Shown here: positions 51,156 through 59,792 of the stretch, piece by piece
Layout: each line of letters starts with the position of its first letter
Position numbering within the stretch: position 1 is the stretch's first letter
Notes under the pieces: model-generated
Database searches by the model: none
Told to the model about the DNA's origin: nothing
What the model saw: only the letters and a program-made list of their open reading frames with translations
Assembly (NCBI GenBank): GCA_040216635.1
Contig: JAVJOU010000030.1
Coordinates: forward strand, 1-64,000
DNA: 64,000 nucleotides
Source of the DNA: UBA1479 sp040216635
GTDB lineage: Bacteria > Pseudomonadota > Alphaproteobacteria > Rhodospirillales > Casp-alpha2
Direction of reading: 5' to 3'
Position numbers and translations under genes: made by a program

Positions 51156-52628
51156 ATGCGCAAATTTCTGACCGCTCTGGCCCTGACGACACCGCTTTTG
51201 TTCGGAGCCGGCTGTTCGACCAATCCGGCAACCGGCCAGCAAAGCTTCACCGCCTTCATGTCCGAAGAAGACGAATTGCGGGTCGGCGCCGAGGAACACC
51301 CCAAAATCCTCAAGGACATGGGGGGCGAATATCAATACCCGACAATCCAGACCTATATCGACTGGGTCGGGGAAAAGCTGGCCAAGGTATCGGACTTGCC
51401 CAAGCTGAAATTCAAGTTCACGGTCCTGAACGAACCCAATATCAACGCCTTCGCCTTGCCCGGCGGCTATATCTACATCACCCGCGGTCTGATTTCCCTG
51501 GCCGAGAACGAGGCCGAAATGGCGGGTGTCCTGGCCCATGAAATCGGCCATGTCACCGCACGCCATACGGCGCAGCGCTATTCCGCCGCCATGGCGACCA
51601 ATATCGGCTTGATCGGCGCCAGTATTCTGGGGTCGATCTTCGGCGTGCCGGGGGATCTGAACCGGCTGGCCGGACAGGTCGGGCATCTTTATCTACAGTC
51701 CTATTCCCGCGAACAGGAACTGGAAGCCGACATGCTGGCCGTGCGCTACATGGCGCGCGCGGGCTACGATCCCCGGGCGCTGGAAAGCTTCTTCCGCAAG
51801 ATGCGCCAGCATACCTCGATCACCCAACGCGTGCGCGGCCGTCCCGACGAAGACCCGGCCGACAGCATTCTGTCGACCCACCCACGTACCGCCGACCGCA
51901 TCGCCCAGGCCATTCGCCTGGCCCGCGTGCCCCCCGATGCCAATCCGCGCGTCGGCCGTGAAGATTATCTTCAACGCATCAACGGCATGCTCTGGGGGGA
52001 TGCTCCGGAACAGGGTATCGTCCATGGCCGTGTGTTCGCACACCCGGACCTGCATTTCAGGTTCGAAGTCCCGCCCGGATTCTACCTTGTCAATTCGCCA
52101 ACGCAGGTCATCGCCCACGGCCCGGATCAGGCGGTCATCATCTTCAACCAGTTGAACCAGAAAGACGCCGCCGCTGTACGCGACGTCCGCGCCTATGTCG
52201 CCGGCTGGGGCAAAGGGCGTCTGGAAAACGTTGAACGCATCAAGATCAACGGCTTCGATGCCGCCACAGGACAGGCGCGGATCGATACCTCGGAAGGGGT
52301 GCGCGATGTGCGCCTGGTCGCGATCCGCTTTGCGCCAGAACGGATATACCGTTTTCTGTTTCTGACGCCGCCGGGGACGACACAGCGACGAAGCGAAGAC
52401 CTTCGACGCGTGACTTACAGCTTCAACCGGCTGAGCGAGGCCGAAGCGAAAGCCATCACGCCGCTGAAACTGCGCGTAATCACCGTCAACCCGGGCGATA
52501 CGCCGGAAAAATTGGCGGACCTGATGCCGCTGGAATCGTTCAAATTAGACTGGTTTCAGGTGCTCAACGGCCTGGGGCCGAACGACGGGCTCACGGCGGG
52601 GACAAAGGTCAAGGTCGTCACCCCCTGA
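51156..52628 (+). CDS. M48-family metalloprotease, lipoprotein
   Basis: This is a probable outer-membrane lipoprotein: residues LLFGAGC (about 15-21) make a lipobox ending in Cys 21. The M48 zinc site is VLAHEIGHVTARHTA (about 127-141), and the third ligand Glu is in SREQELEADMLAVRYM. BepA-type proteases with this core control outer-membrane protein quality. There is no TPR region. Instead the C-terminal ~170 residues end in a LysM-like part (RVITVNPGDTPEKLADLM and VLNGLGPNDGLTAGTKVKVV). Length 490. Confidence 0.9.
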   Translation: MRKFLTALALTTPLLFGAGCSTNPATGQQSFTAFMSEEDELRVGAEEHPKILKDMGGEYQYPTIQTYIDWVGEKLAKVSDLPKLKFKFTVLNEPNINAFALPGGYIYITRGLISLAENEAEMAGVLAHEIGHVTARHTAQRYSAAMATNIGLIGASILGSIFGVPGDLNRLAGQVGHLYLQSYSREQELEADMLAVRYMARAGYDPRALESFFRKMRQHTSITQRVRGRPDEDPADSILSTHPRTADRIAQAIRLARVPPDANPRVGREDYLQRINGMLWGDAPEQGIVHGRVFAHPDLHFRFEVPPGFYLVNSPTQVIAHGPDQAVIIFNQLNQKDAAAVRDVRAYVAGWGKGRLENVERIKINGFDAATGQARIDTSEGVRDVRLVAIRFAPERIYRFLFLTPPGTTQRRSEDLRRVTYSFNRLSEAEAKAITPLKLRVITVNPGDTPEKLADLMPLESFKLDWFQVLNGLGPNDGLTAGTKVKVVTP

Positions 52629-52638
52629 TGACCAATGC

Positions 52639-53214
52639 TCACAGCGTCAGATAAAGCGCTTCCGTATCATCCCCGACCGCTTCAAACACGACCGCACCGA
52701 TACCGAAATTGACCGTTTCTCCATCCGAGGAACAGGGAAAATATAGTGTGGTCGATTGTTTGAAACGTTCTTTTTCGCTTCCCTGGTCGAACAGAATGGA
52801 CCGTTTGGCAAAGAACGGCCGGCGTTCGGCGATCGCCCGGCGGTGAAGCGGGAAATAATGGTCCGGCCCGTCGCTGCCGGTATAATTTTCCTCGACATAG
52901 CGGCCCTGCAGAACCCTGCCGTAATGCTCGTCGATCGCGGTGCCGGAGAATTTGACCAACAAGCCCTGTTCGATCCCATCACGATAATCGTGGACGAACA
53001 TGTTGGGAGCCAGGCGCGGGACTTTCATCAGGTCGATGGTGGCGTAATCAGGCAGGGTTTTCTCGCCCAAGCCGGATACGATGAATTCGCAGAATTCCCG
53101 AATGACCGCAATCTCGGTCAGCTCCGCAACCCGGTTGCAGATTGCGGACAAATCTTCCCCATTCGGTAACGGCGCTGTCACCTTCTTCTCCCCCAATTCT
53201 CCCTGAGAAAGCAT
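52639..53214 (-). CDS. PAS-domain protein (PAS_5 type)
   Basis: This is a soluble protein of 191 residues with a PAS-like core (about 55-185): the PRLAPNMFVHDYRDGIEQGLLVKFSGTAIDEHYGRVLQGRY part is typical of the alphaproteobacterial PAS_5 family. There is no kinase, GGDEF or HTH output, so it may act as an inhibitor or sensor partner. Family members are many and their ligands unknown. It lies between the carD terminator and the M48 gene. Confidence 0.72.
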   Translation of the reverse strand: MLSQGELGEKKVTAPLPNGEDLSAICNRVAELTEIAVIREFCEFIVSGLGEKTLPDYATIDLMKVPRLAPNMFVHDYRDGIEQGLLVKFSGTAIDEHYGRVLQGRYVEENYTGSDGPDHYFPLHRRAIAERRPFFAKRSILFDQGSEKERFKQSTTLYFPCSSDGETVNFGIGAVVFEAVGDDTEALYLTL

Positions 53215-53276
53215 ACATATTTATGCGGATCGGGGGAGGCTTTTATTGGTCTGAATTATAATTATTCCACAAAGAG

Positions 53277-53324
53277 AAACGGCCGGTTTCCATTTCCCCG
53301 AAAGGATAGGAAATCCGGCCGTTT
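53277..53324 (-). terminator. Long hairpin after carD
   Basis: AAACGGCCGG-TTTCC (53277-53291) pairs with GGAAA-TCCGGCCGTTT (53309-53324). On the minus strand the stem is followed by a T-rich run (TTTCTCTTT). It is likely the carD terminator and is longer than usual. Confidence 0.7.
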
Positions 53325-53373
53325 GCCGATGTTCAGGCCACCTGAGAGAACAGGCGGTGCCTTGCGCCGGTAA

Positions 53374-53877
53374 TCAAGCGGCGCGCAGGACTTTCTCCAG
53401 CTTCTCAGTCGCCTTTTCCACGTCCGTCTTGTCGACGGCCGCCAATTCCGCGGCCAGACGGTCGCGGGCGGCTTCGTAAATTTGGCGTTCAGAGAACGAC
53501 TGGTCGGGCTGCCCCACGTTCCGATGCAGGTCGCGCACGACCTCGGCGATTGAAACGGGATTGCCCGAATTGATCTTCGCTTCGTATTCCTGGGCCCGGC
53601 GGCTCCACATGGTGCGTTTGACACGCGCCCGGCCTTTAAGGGTTGTCATCGCCTCTTCCATGATTTTGCGCGTCGACAGTTTGCGCAGGCCCGACGTCGG
53701 GGCCTTGGAAACGGGAACCCGCAGGGTCATCCGGTCCTTATCAAAGGAAATGACGAAAAGATCGAGCTTGTGGCCCGCGATTTCTTCGGTTTCGACACCG
53801 ATAACCTTGCCGACGCCGTGCGTCGGATAGACGACATAGTCGCCGGTGTCGATCTGCAGTTCTTCTTGTTTGGACAT
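53374..53877 (-). CDS. CarD-family transcriptional regulator
   Basis: CarD proteins bind RNA polymerase beta and stabilise the open complex at many promoters. The start MSKQEELQIDTGDYVVYPTHGVGKVIGVE is the typical RNA-polymerase interaction domain. The C-terminal helical domain (about 70-165) contacts DNA. It has 167 residues with the ATG at 53877; the frame extends 16 residues further upstream without a match. It is broadly conserved in alphaproteobacteria as a single-gene unit. Confidence 0.92.
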   Translation of the reverse strand: MSKQEELQIDTGDYVVYPTHGVGKVIGVETEEIAGHKLDLFVISFDKDRMTLRVPVSKAPTSGLRKLSTRKIMEEAMTTLKGRARVKRTMWSRRAQEYEAKINSGNPVSIAEVVRDLHRNVGQPDQSFSERQIYEAARDRLAAELAAVDKTDVEKATEKLEKVLRAA

Positions 53878-54297
53878 AGGTGCGGTCAACTCCGATATTA
53901 CCCTTCTGTGCCTTGGGCTGCCCAAGCCCCGCCCCGGCCCGTTTTCCTGACGATCAGGTGCCGAAAGCAGTCTTCAGGGAGTACAAGAACCGCCCCGCGA
54001 CACGGAACATGGTCGCTGACCGATCCTCTCCTGAAGTGGGCGGCTGTCCTTCCCCGGCAAGCGTTTGAACGCTTATCCCACAGCCAGATGTCGGCCCGAA
54101 AAAATCCCCCCGGACGGACTGATAAGCTGTTCCGAGGGGACATAGACCTTTCGGTCGACAATTGGTGATTGTAACACAAATTTAAGGCAAAAACCACCCC
54201 CCGGTTCGCAGGCGCACAAAACCGGAGAAACGACAGGAATTCTGCCATATTTAGCGTTATTCAGCGCGGCTTGAAGTCAGCCGCGCCTTAAATAAGG

Positions 54298-54633
54298 TCA
54301 GTTGCCCTGGCCCGGGTTGGAGCTCAGAAGCTCTTTCTTGCCGTCCTTGCCGTTCCAGTCCTCGGCATCCGCCGGCTGCTCGCCCTTGGACGTGATGTTG
54401 GGCCATTGCGCGGCGAACTTGGTATTGATCTCCAGCCAGTCTTCGACACCGGGTTCCGTATCCGGAACGATCGCTTCGGCCGGGCACTCGGGCTCGCACA
54501 CGCCGCAATCGATGCATTCATCGGGATGAATGACCAGGAAGTTCTCACCCTCGTAGAAGCAATCCACCGGGCAGACTTCAACGCAGTCCTGGAATTTACA
54601 TTTGATGCAGTTTTCGGTGACGATATAGGTCAT
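54298..54633 (-). CDS. fdxA: Ferredoxin FdxA (7Fe-8S type)
   Basis: This is a small 7Fe-8S ferredoxin of 111 residues. CIKCKFQDCVEVCPVDCFYEGENFLVIHPDECIDCGVCEPECPAEAI carries one 3Fe-4S (first two Cys of the first group plus the later Cys) and one 4Fe-4S site. The long C-terminal tail (about 55-111) is typical of the Azotobacter-type FdxA. It probably passes electrons to oxidoreductases. Confidence 0.94.
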   Translation of the reverse strand: MTYIVTENCIKCKFQDCVEVCPVDCFYEGENFLVIHPDECIDCGVCEPECPAEAIVPDTEPGVEDWLEINTKFAAQWPNITSKGEQPADAEDWNGKDGKKELLSSNPGQGN

Positions 54634-54757
54634 TGCGAGCTCCGTATGGTCGATACCTAAGAAAATTCAGAAGGCCGTCGGTCAAGACGGGCAATAAATT
54701 TGTAAAACGCCCAACTTGCAAACATCCAGATCGCAAAACACCGGCGCGCGCATCTAA

Positions 54758-55234
54758 TTACGCCCTATCCGCGTTTTGCTCAAGCCGCGCCAACGCCCGT
54801 TTCCGCGCGGCACCGCTGTCGCGGTCAGGAACATGCAGCAGCCCGGCAACGCGCCGTGCCAGATTGGATTCATAATCGTGAAGTTCACCATCGGCATAGG
54901 CGACGGCCCAGACCATTTCCAAAACCCGCACCCGGTCTTCCGGCGCCATATGGTCCTTGATCGCCCGGGTCGTGCCGTAAAGTTCGACCGACGTGTCGGC
55001 GCGTGACCGCGCATCGGCGATCAGGGTTTCCGCCTCGCCGTCTTCCAGGTTGAATTCGCCGGTCAGAAGTCCGCGGATAAGCGCCTCTTCTTCCCCGTCG
55101 AAATCACCATCCAAAGACGCCGCTTCGACCAGCAGCAAGGCCGTGGCCTGTTCCAACGCCTTTGCGTCCGCCGCCGGTGCAGCGGATTCATCGGCGGCGA
55201 GCCCGTCGGCCCATGATTTCAGTTTGGCAAACAT
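54758..55234 (-). CDS. TerB-family protein
   Basis: About 158 residues with a TerB-like helical domain: SLDGDFDGEEEALIRGLL and MVWAVAYADGELHDYESNLARRVAGLLHV have the acidic, metal-binding pattern of tellurite-resistance TerB/DjlA-type domains. The family is general and a role in tellurite resistance is not implied. The ATG at 55234 is used; a TTG nine bases upstream is open too. Confidence 0.8.
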   Translation of the reverse strand: MFAKLKSWADGLAADESAAPAADAKALEQATALLLVEAASLDGDFDGEEEALIRGLLTGEFNLEDGEAETLIADARSRADTSVELYGTTRAIKDHMAPEDRVRVLEMVWAVAYADGELHDYESNLARRVAGLLHVPDRDSGAARKRALARLEQNADRA

Positions 55235-55330
55235 GAACTCCAACTAGCACGCAGGGGGGCCGCCCTCAACCACAGCAAAGTTGCGGTTTTTCTTGCCGAT
55301 GCGCGAAACGCCCCCTAAACGACAGGGACC

Positions 55331-55954
55331 ATGACAAATCCGCCCACCGATGCCCGCCTGAATTTCCCGGCGACAGAACGCAACAAAACCTCGATCCTGG
55401 AGGTTCTCGCCCGCATTCTGCCGTCCGACGGTCTGGTGCTCGAAGTGGGATCCGGCTCGGGCCAGCATATTGCGGCCTTCGCCCGGGCCCTGCCCCATCT
55501 GGACTGGCAGGCCTCGGACCCGGACCCGACCTACCGGGCCTCCATCGATGCCTGGGCACGTCACGCGGGCCTGGACCTGCCGCCGGCCCTTGATCTGGAC
55601 GTCCGCCGCCATCCTTGGCCGGTGCCCGGCGCGGCAGCGGTCATTTCCGCGAACATGATCCACATCTCACCCTGGGAGGCCTGCCTGGGCCTGTTGTCCG
55701 GCGCGGCCGAAATTCTGCCCGAAGGGGGCCTTCTTTATCTGTACGGCCCGTTTGCCGTGGGCGGGACCCATACGGCGGAAAGCAATGCCCGGTTTGATGC
55801 CGGCCTGCGGGCCGAAAACCCGGATTGGGGGGTGCGTAATCTGGACGACGTCGCCATGGAAGCCCGCATGCGCGGCCTGCATCTGGTGGAAACGGTCAAG
55901 ATGCCCGCCAATAATCTGTCGGTGGTGTTTAAAAAACGCGCCGGGATGGCCTGA
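55331..55954 (+). CDS. DUF938 family SAM-dependent methyltransferase
   Basis: This is a 207-residue class-I methyltransferase-like protein. SAM site: LVLEVGSGSGQHIAAFARALP (about 36-56), then the acidic loop WQASDPDPTYRASI. The segment AAVISANMIHISPWEACLGLL fits the DUF938 family, whose substrate is unknown. It stands between two minus-strand genes, so it must have its own promoter. None stands out. Confidence 0.87.
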   Translation: MTNPPTDARLNFPATERNKTSILEVLARILPSDGLVLEVGSGSGQHIAAFARALPHLDWQASDPDPTYRASIDAWARHAGLDLPPALDLDVRRHPWPVPGAAAVISANMIHISPWEACLGLLSGAAEILPEGGLLYLYGPFAVGGTHTAESNARFDAGLRAENPDWGVRNLDDVAMEARMRGLHLVETVKMPANNLSVVFKKRAGMA

Positions 55955-55958
55955 CCGG

Positions 55959-56378
55959 CTATCCGTCGATATCGCCCCGCAGGCGATCCGTATCCCGCCG
56001 TTCCCGCTTGGTCGGGCGCCCGGCACCCGGTTCGCGCCGGGCAACGGAACCGTCCAACACCAATGCGCCGTCACCGTCAGCCGCATTCTTCGGCGGGGAC
56101 GGGGGGGACATGTCCTCGTACAGCCCTTGCGCTTCCGGGGCCGGACCGCGCCGCTGACCCAGCGCCAGAACCTTCACGACCTTAACCCCGGAACGCATGG
56201 GAAAGGTCAGCACATCGCCGACCTTCACGGAATAATGAGGCTTGGCGATATTGACCGTATTGACTCGTAATTTGCCCGACTGCACGTATTTGGTCGCCAG
56301 TGAGCGGGTCTTGAAGAACCGCGCGAACCACAGCCATTTATCCAAGCGCAGGTCTCCGCCGTTCGCTGTGCCGGTCAT
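55959..56378 (-). CDS. S4-domain RNA-binding protein (Hsp15-like)
   Basis: This is a 139-residue RNA-binding protein. The S4 domain is LRLDKWLWFARFFKTRSLATKYVQSGKLRVN (about 8-38), followed by the KVGDVLTFP beta-strand and a basic tail rich in Arg/Pro. Hsp15 binds the 50S with stalled nascent chains. Its ATG overlaps the helicase stop (ATGA), so both are made from one mRNA. Confidence 0.88.
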   Translation of the reverse strand: MTGTANGGDLRLDKWLWFARFFKTRSLATKYVQSGKLRVNTVNIAKPHYSVKVGDVLTFPMRSGVKVVKVLALGQRRGPAPEAQGLYEDMSPPSPPKNAADGDGALVLDGSVARREPGAGRPTKRERRDTDRLRGDIDG

Positions 56379-58936
56379 GACACCACCAAATCCTTCAACT
56401 TGGCGAAGGGCGAATGGGGATCGACGCGGGGTGCAGGCGTTGCCGCCGCTGTTTCCTTGCGCCGTGGTGTGGATTTAGCCTTCGGCGACATCGCCTTGCG
56501 TTCCGGCCGCCCCGTATGGCCCGCGGGGCGGAACCGCAAGGTCCCCTCGACCTCCTTGGCGCGGAAACCAAGCCCCTTCAAGACTGTTTCCATATCCGCC
56601 GCACTGCAGCCCGCAAGGGACAGCAGATCGGCTTCGATCACGAACCCGGCCTTGCCGCCGGCCTTGGACAGCGCCCAGGCCTTGGCCACGACCCGTTCGA
56701 CCATGTCGATGCGCAATGCGATCTTGCCGAACCGGCGGAACCCGACCTGTTCCCAATACGCAGCCGGCAACCGCCCCGCCGCGACGGAGACCCGGCCCGG
56801 TGCGGGCGGCGGAACCGGCCTGCGCCCTTCGGCCAGGCACCACAGAAACCCCCGCACGGCGGCCGGTGCCGGGCGGACCAGGGCCGGCAGGAATACCGTT
56901 TCACGGCCGATTCTGATCCCGGCGGCGCGAAGGTCCCGGCGGTCGTCCTTCGCGATCAAAGCAAGCTGTTCATCCACATCCCGGCGCGGCAAAGAGCCAT
57001 AGGCCTCGCCTAAGCGAAAGGCTAAACCCTTCGCCGGCCCCTTGAGAGGCGCTTTTTCAAGGGCGAACAGATCGCGGAACAGTTCCGCCAGATGCCCGGC
57101 GATCCAGCCTTCCAGACGCTTGACAATCCGGTCGCGCCCGCTGCCGTCCAACAAATCCGATGCCGTAACCCGCACGGCGGGCCGCAACAAGGCATTACCC
57201 CGCACAAGGCGTCCCACGGGAACGCCGTCCCACAGGATCACGCCCGCTTCCGGCCCATCGAACGGCGCCAAGGAAATAACGCTGTCCGGCGCCTGTTCGA
57301 ACGCTTGGACCCGGCGACGGAATTCACCCTTGAGCGCCCGGCCGGCCGCTGCGGCGATGGTCTTGCCGGCGGCATCCCCGCCGGCCGCCGCGGCATCGAA
57401 CAGAAAGCCTTTCAGGTGCCCCACCGGATGGCCTTCGACCACCACATCGCCCGATACTGTCACGGCGGCCATCAAATCCGGCGTGTCCTTCAGCTTTTTC
57501 ATCAGGTGTGCCGTCGATTTGTCGACGAACCGCTGGGTCAGGCGTTCGTGCATCACATCGGAAAGCTTGTCTTCGATGGTCCGGGTCCGTTCCTGCCAAT
57601 GCAGGGCATCGGGCAGCCAAGCGCCGTGGAAGGACACATAGGTCCAGGTGCGGATATGGGCGATCCGCTGGGTCAGGGCATCGATATCGCCGTCCAGCCG
57701 GTCCAGGCGTTTGACCTGTTCCGCCATCCAGTCTTCGGGCAGGCGGCCTTCGGGGCCGGTCAGGTATTTGTAGATGGTCGTCAGCAGATTGGCATGGGCA
57801 TCGGTCATCACGCCCTGAAAGTCAGGCACTTGGCAGACATCCCATAGCAGGCGCACGGTCTCGGGCGTGACCGCGCGGTCCATTACTGTCTCGTCACGCA
57901 GCAACAGGGCCAAGGCCTGTTCGTCTTCGGCCGCGCGGGCCCGCATCAGCCCGCCCCGCGGTGCCGGCCGGCCGAGTGTCTGCCTTAGCGCATGGACCGA
58001 AGAAAAATCCAGATCGCCGTTGCGCCAGAAAATTTTCCCAAGGGGGTCGAACTTATGGCTTTCGATGGCTTCGGCCAAATCAGGGTCAAGGGCGCGCTGA
58101 TCCGCCGTCGTGCCGAACGTTCCGTCGTTCATGGCGCGTCCGGCGCGCCCGGCGATCTGCGCCAGTTCTGCCGGGGCCAGCGTGCGCCGCTGGCGGCCGT
58201 CGAATTTGGCGATCCCGGCGAAAGCCACATGGTCGATGTCCATGTTCAGGCCCATGCCGATGGCATCCGTGGCGACCAGGTAATCGACCTCGCCCGCCTG
58301 ATACATGGCGACCTGGGCATTTCGCGTGCGCGGGCTGAGTGCCCCCAGTACCACGGCGGCCCCACCGCGCTGCCGGCGTACCAGTTCGGCCAGGGCATAG
58401 ACCCGGGCCGCCGAAAACGCGACCACGGCCGATCTGGGCGGCAGGCGCGTGACCTTTTTCTGCCCGGAATAGCGCAGCACGCTCATGCGTGGCCGGGTCA
58501 TGAATTCAACATCGGGAACAAGATGTTCGATCAGGGGACGGATGGTTTCGGCGCCCAGGAACATGGTTTCATACCGGCCTCGGGCGTTCAGCAGCCGTTC
58601 CGTGAACATATGCCCCCGGTCCGGGTCGGCGCACATCTGGATTTCGTCGACCGCCAGAAAATCCACGGGCCGGCCCAACGGCATGGCTTCGACCGTGCAC
58701 AGGAAATAACGCGCCCCTTCGGGCAGGATTTTTTCCTCGCCGGTGATCAGCGCCACCTGCCCCGCACCCTTGGCACGGACCGCGCGGTCGTAATTTTCCC
58801 GGGCCAGCAGGCGTAAGGGAAAGGCGATGATGCCGGACGGATGGGCCAGCATGCGTTCCATCGCCAGATGGGTTTTGCCCGTATTGGTCGGGCCCAGAAC
58901 TGCGAGAATACGCCGGTGCTGTGTGGAGAGTTCCAT
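56375..58936 (-). CDS. SUV3-like DExH RNA helicase
   Basis: This is a large helicase of 853 residues similar to the mitochondrial SUV3 degradosome helicase. Motif I is GPTNTGKTHLAM (about 15-26) and motif II DEIQM (about 97-101). The second RecA domain has AFAGIAKFDGRQRRTLAPAELAQIAGRAGRA (motif VI). A long C-terminal part (about 560-853) and a basic tail follow, as in alphaproteobacterial relatives. It probably unwinds structured RNA during degradation. Coupled to the S4-domain gene. Confidence 0.9.
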   Translation of the reverse strand: MELSTQHRRILAVLGPTNTGKTHLAMERMLAHPSGIIAFPLRLLARENYDRAVRAKGAGQVALITGEEKILPEGARYFLCTVEAMPLGRPVDFLAVDEIQMCADPDRGHMFTERLLNARGRYETMFLGAETIRPLIEHLVPDVEFMTRPRMSVLRYSGQKKVTRLPPRSAVVAFSAARVYALAELVRRQRGGAAVVLGALSPRTRNAQVAMYQAGEVDYLVATDAIGMGLNMDIDHVAFAGIAKFDGRQRRTLAPAELAQIAGRAGRAMNDGTFGTTADQRALDPDLAEAIESHKFDPLGKIFWRNGDLDFSSVHALRQTLGRPAPRGGLMRARAAEDEQALALLLRDETVMDRAVTPETVRLLWDVCQVPDFQGVMTDAHANLLTTIYKYLTGPEGRLPEDWMAEQVKRLDRLDGDIDALTQRIAHIRTWTYVSFHGAWLPDALHWQERTRTIEDKLSDVMHERLTQRFVDKSTAHLMKKLKDTPDLMAAVTVSGDVVVEGHPVGHLKGFLFDAAAAGGDAAGKTIAAAAGRALKGEFRRRVQAFEQAPDSVISLAPFDGPEAGVILWDGVPVGRLVRGNALLRPAVRVTASDLLDGSGRDRIVKRLEGWIAGHLAELFRDLFALEKAPLKGPAKGLAFRLGEAYGSLPRRDVDEQLALIAKDDRRDLRAAGIRIGRETVFLPALVRPAPAAVRGFLWCLAEGRRPVPPPAPGRVSVAAGRLPAAYWEQVGFRRFGKIALRIDMVERVVAKAWALSKAGGKAGFVIEADLLSLAGCSAADMETVLKGLGFRAKEVEGTLRFRPAGHTGRPERKAMSPKAKSTPRRKETAAATPAPRVDPHSPFAKLKDLVVS

Positions 58937-58979
58937 AACGGATTAAATGTCGCCTTCCTGACGGGACCGTGCAAGGGCA

Positions 58980-59660
58980 TTAGTCGGCTTGTTTGCTCTT
59001 TATCATCGGCACGAAGGCAACCGGCAGCACACTTTCAATCGTGACCTTGCCGTCCAGAGCCTTGACCACCAGGGTCAGGGTCTGGCGGTCATGGGCCCGG
59101 CCGATGGGCACGATCATGCGCCCGCCGGGGCGAAGTTGATGAATAAGGTCTTCGGGGATTCGCTCGGGTGCGGCCGTCACCATCACCGCGTCGAACGGTG
59201 CTTCTTCGGGCCAGCCTTTGTAGCCGTCGCCGATCTGCACGTGAACGTTGTCATAGCCCAGGCGCGCAAGCCGCTTTTGCGCCTGCCGACCCAGTTCCTC
59301 GACGATTTCTATGGTATAAACGCGGGCCGCGACACGCGAAAGAACCGCGGCTTGGTAGCCCGATCCGGTCCCGATCTCCAACACCTTTTCCGTGCCGTCC
59401 AGGTCCAACAGATCGGTCATCAATGCCACGATATAGGGTTGGGAAATGGTCTGGCCGTGGCCGATCGGCTGGGGCCGGTTGATATAGGCCACGACCTCGT
59501 CCTCATCCCGCACGAATTCATGGCGCGGCACGGCCGCCATGGCGGCCATGGTGCGGTCGGAAAACGCCTTGCGCCCGGTCCAGAACGCCGTGTCGCGGGC
59601 ATCCTGTTCGATTTCTCGCAAAAGCCGTTGGCGTTTTTCCTCGAACGGATCGTCGGCCAT
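58980..59660 (-). CDS. pcm: Protein-L-isoaspartate O-methyltransferase
   Basis: Pcm methylates isoaspartyl residues in aged proteins with SAM to start their repair. The 226 residues hold YINRPQPIGHGQTISQPYIVALMTDLL (substrate loop and start of the fold) and the SAM motif VLEIGTGSGYQAAVLSRVAARVYTIEI (about 94-120), then FDAVMVTAAPERIPEDLIHQLRPGGRMIVPIG. Adjacent to htpG (divergent), another protein-quality gene. Confidence 0.93.
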   Translation of the reverse strand: MADDPFEEKRQRLLREIEQDARDTAFWTGRKAFSDRTMAAMAAVPRHEFVRDEDEVVAYINRPQPIGHGQTISQPYIVALMTDLLDLDGTEKVLEIGTGSGYQAAVLSRVAARVYTIEIVEELGRQAQKRLARLGYDNVHVQIGDGYKGWPEEAPFDAVMVTAAPERIPEDLIHQLRPGGRMIVPIGRAHDRQTLTLVVKALDGKVTIESVLPVAFVPMIKSKQAD

Positions 59661-59792
59661 GGACCTCCCCCAATCGACCCTGCAAGCTTAAGGGGCTTGC
59701 AAACTCCCGCTCACCGTCACATATCTCGCCCACCAAGGGCAAGACGGGCCGGAACCCGCCGACCAAACGGAACCATTGGGGGTACATAGACC

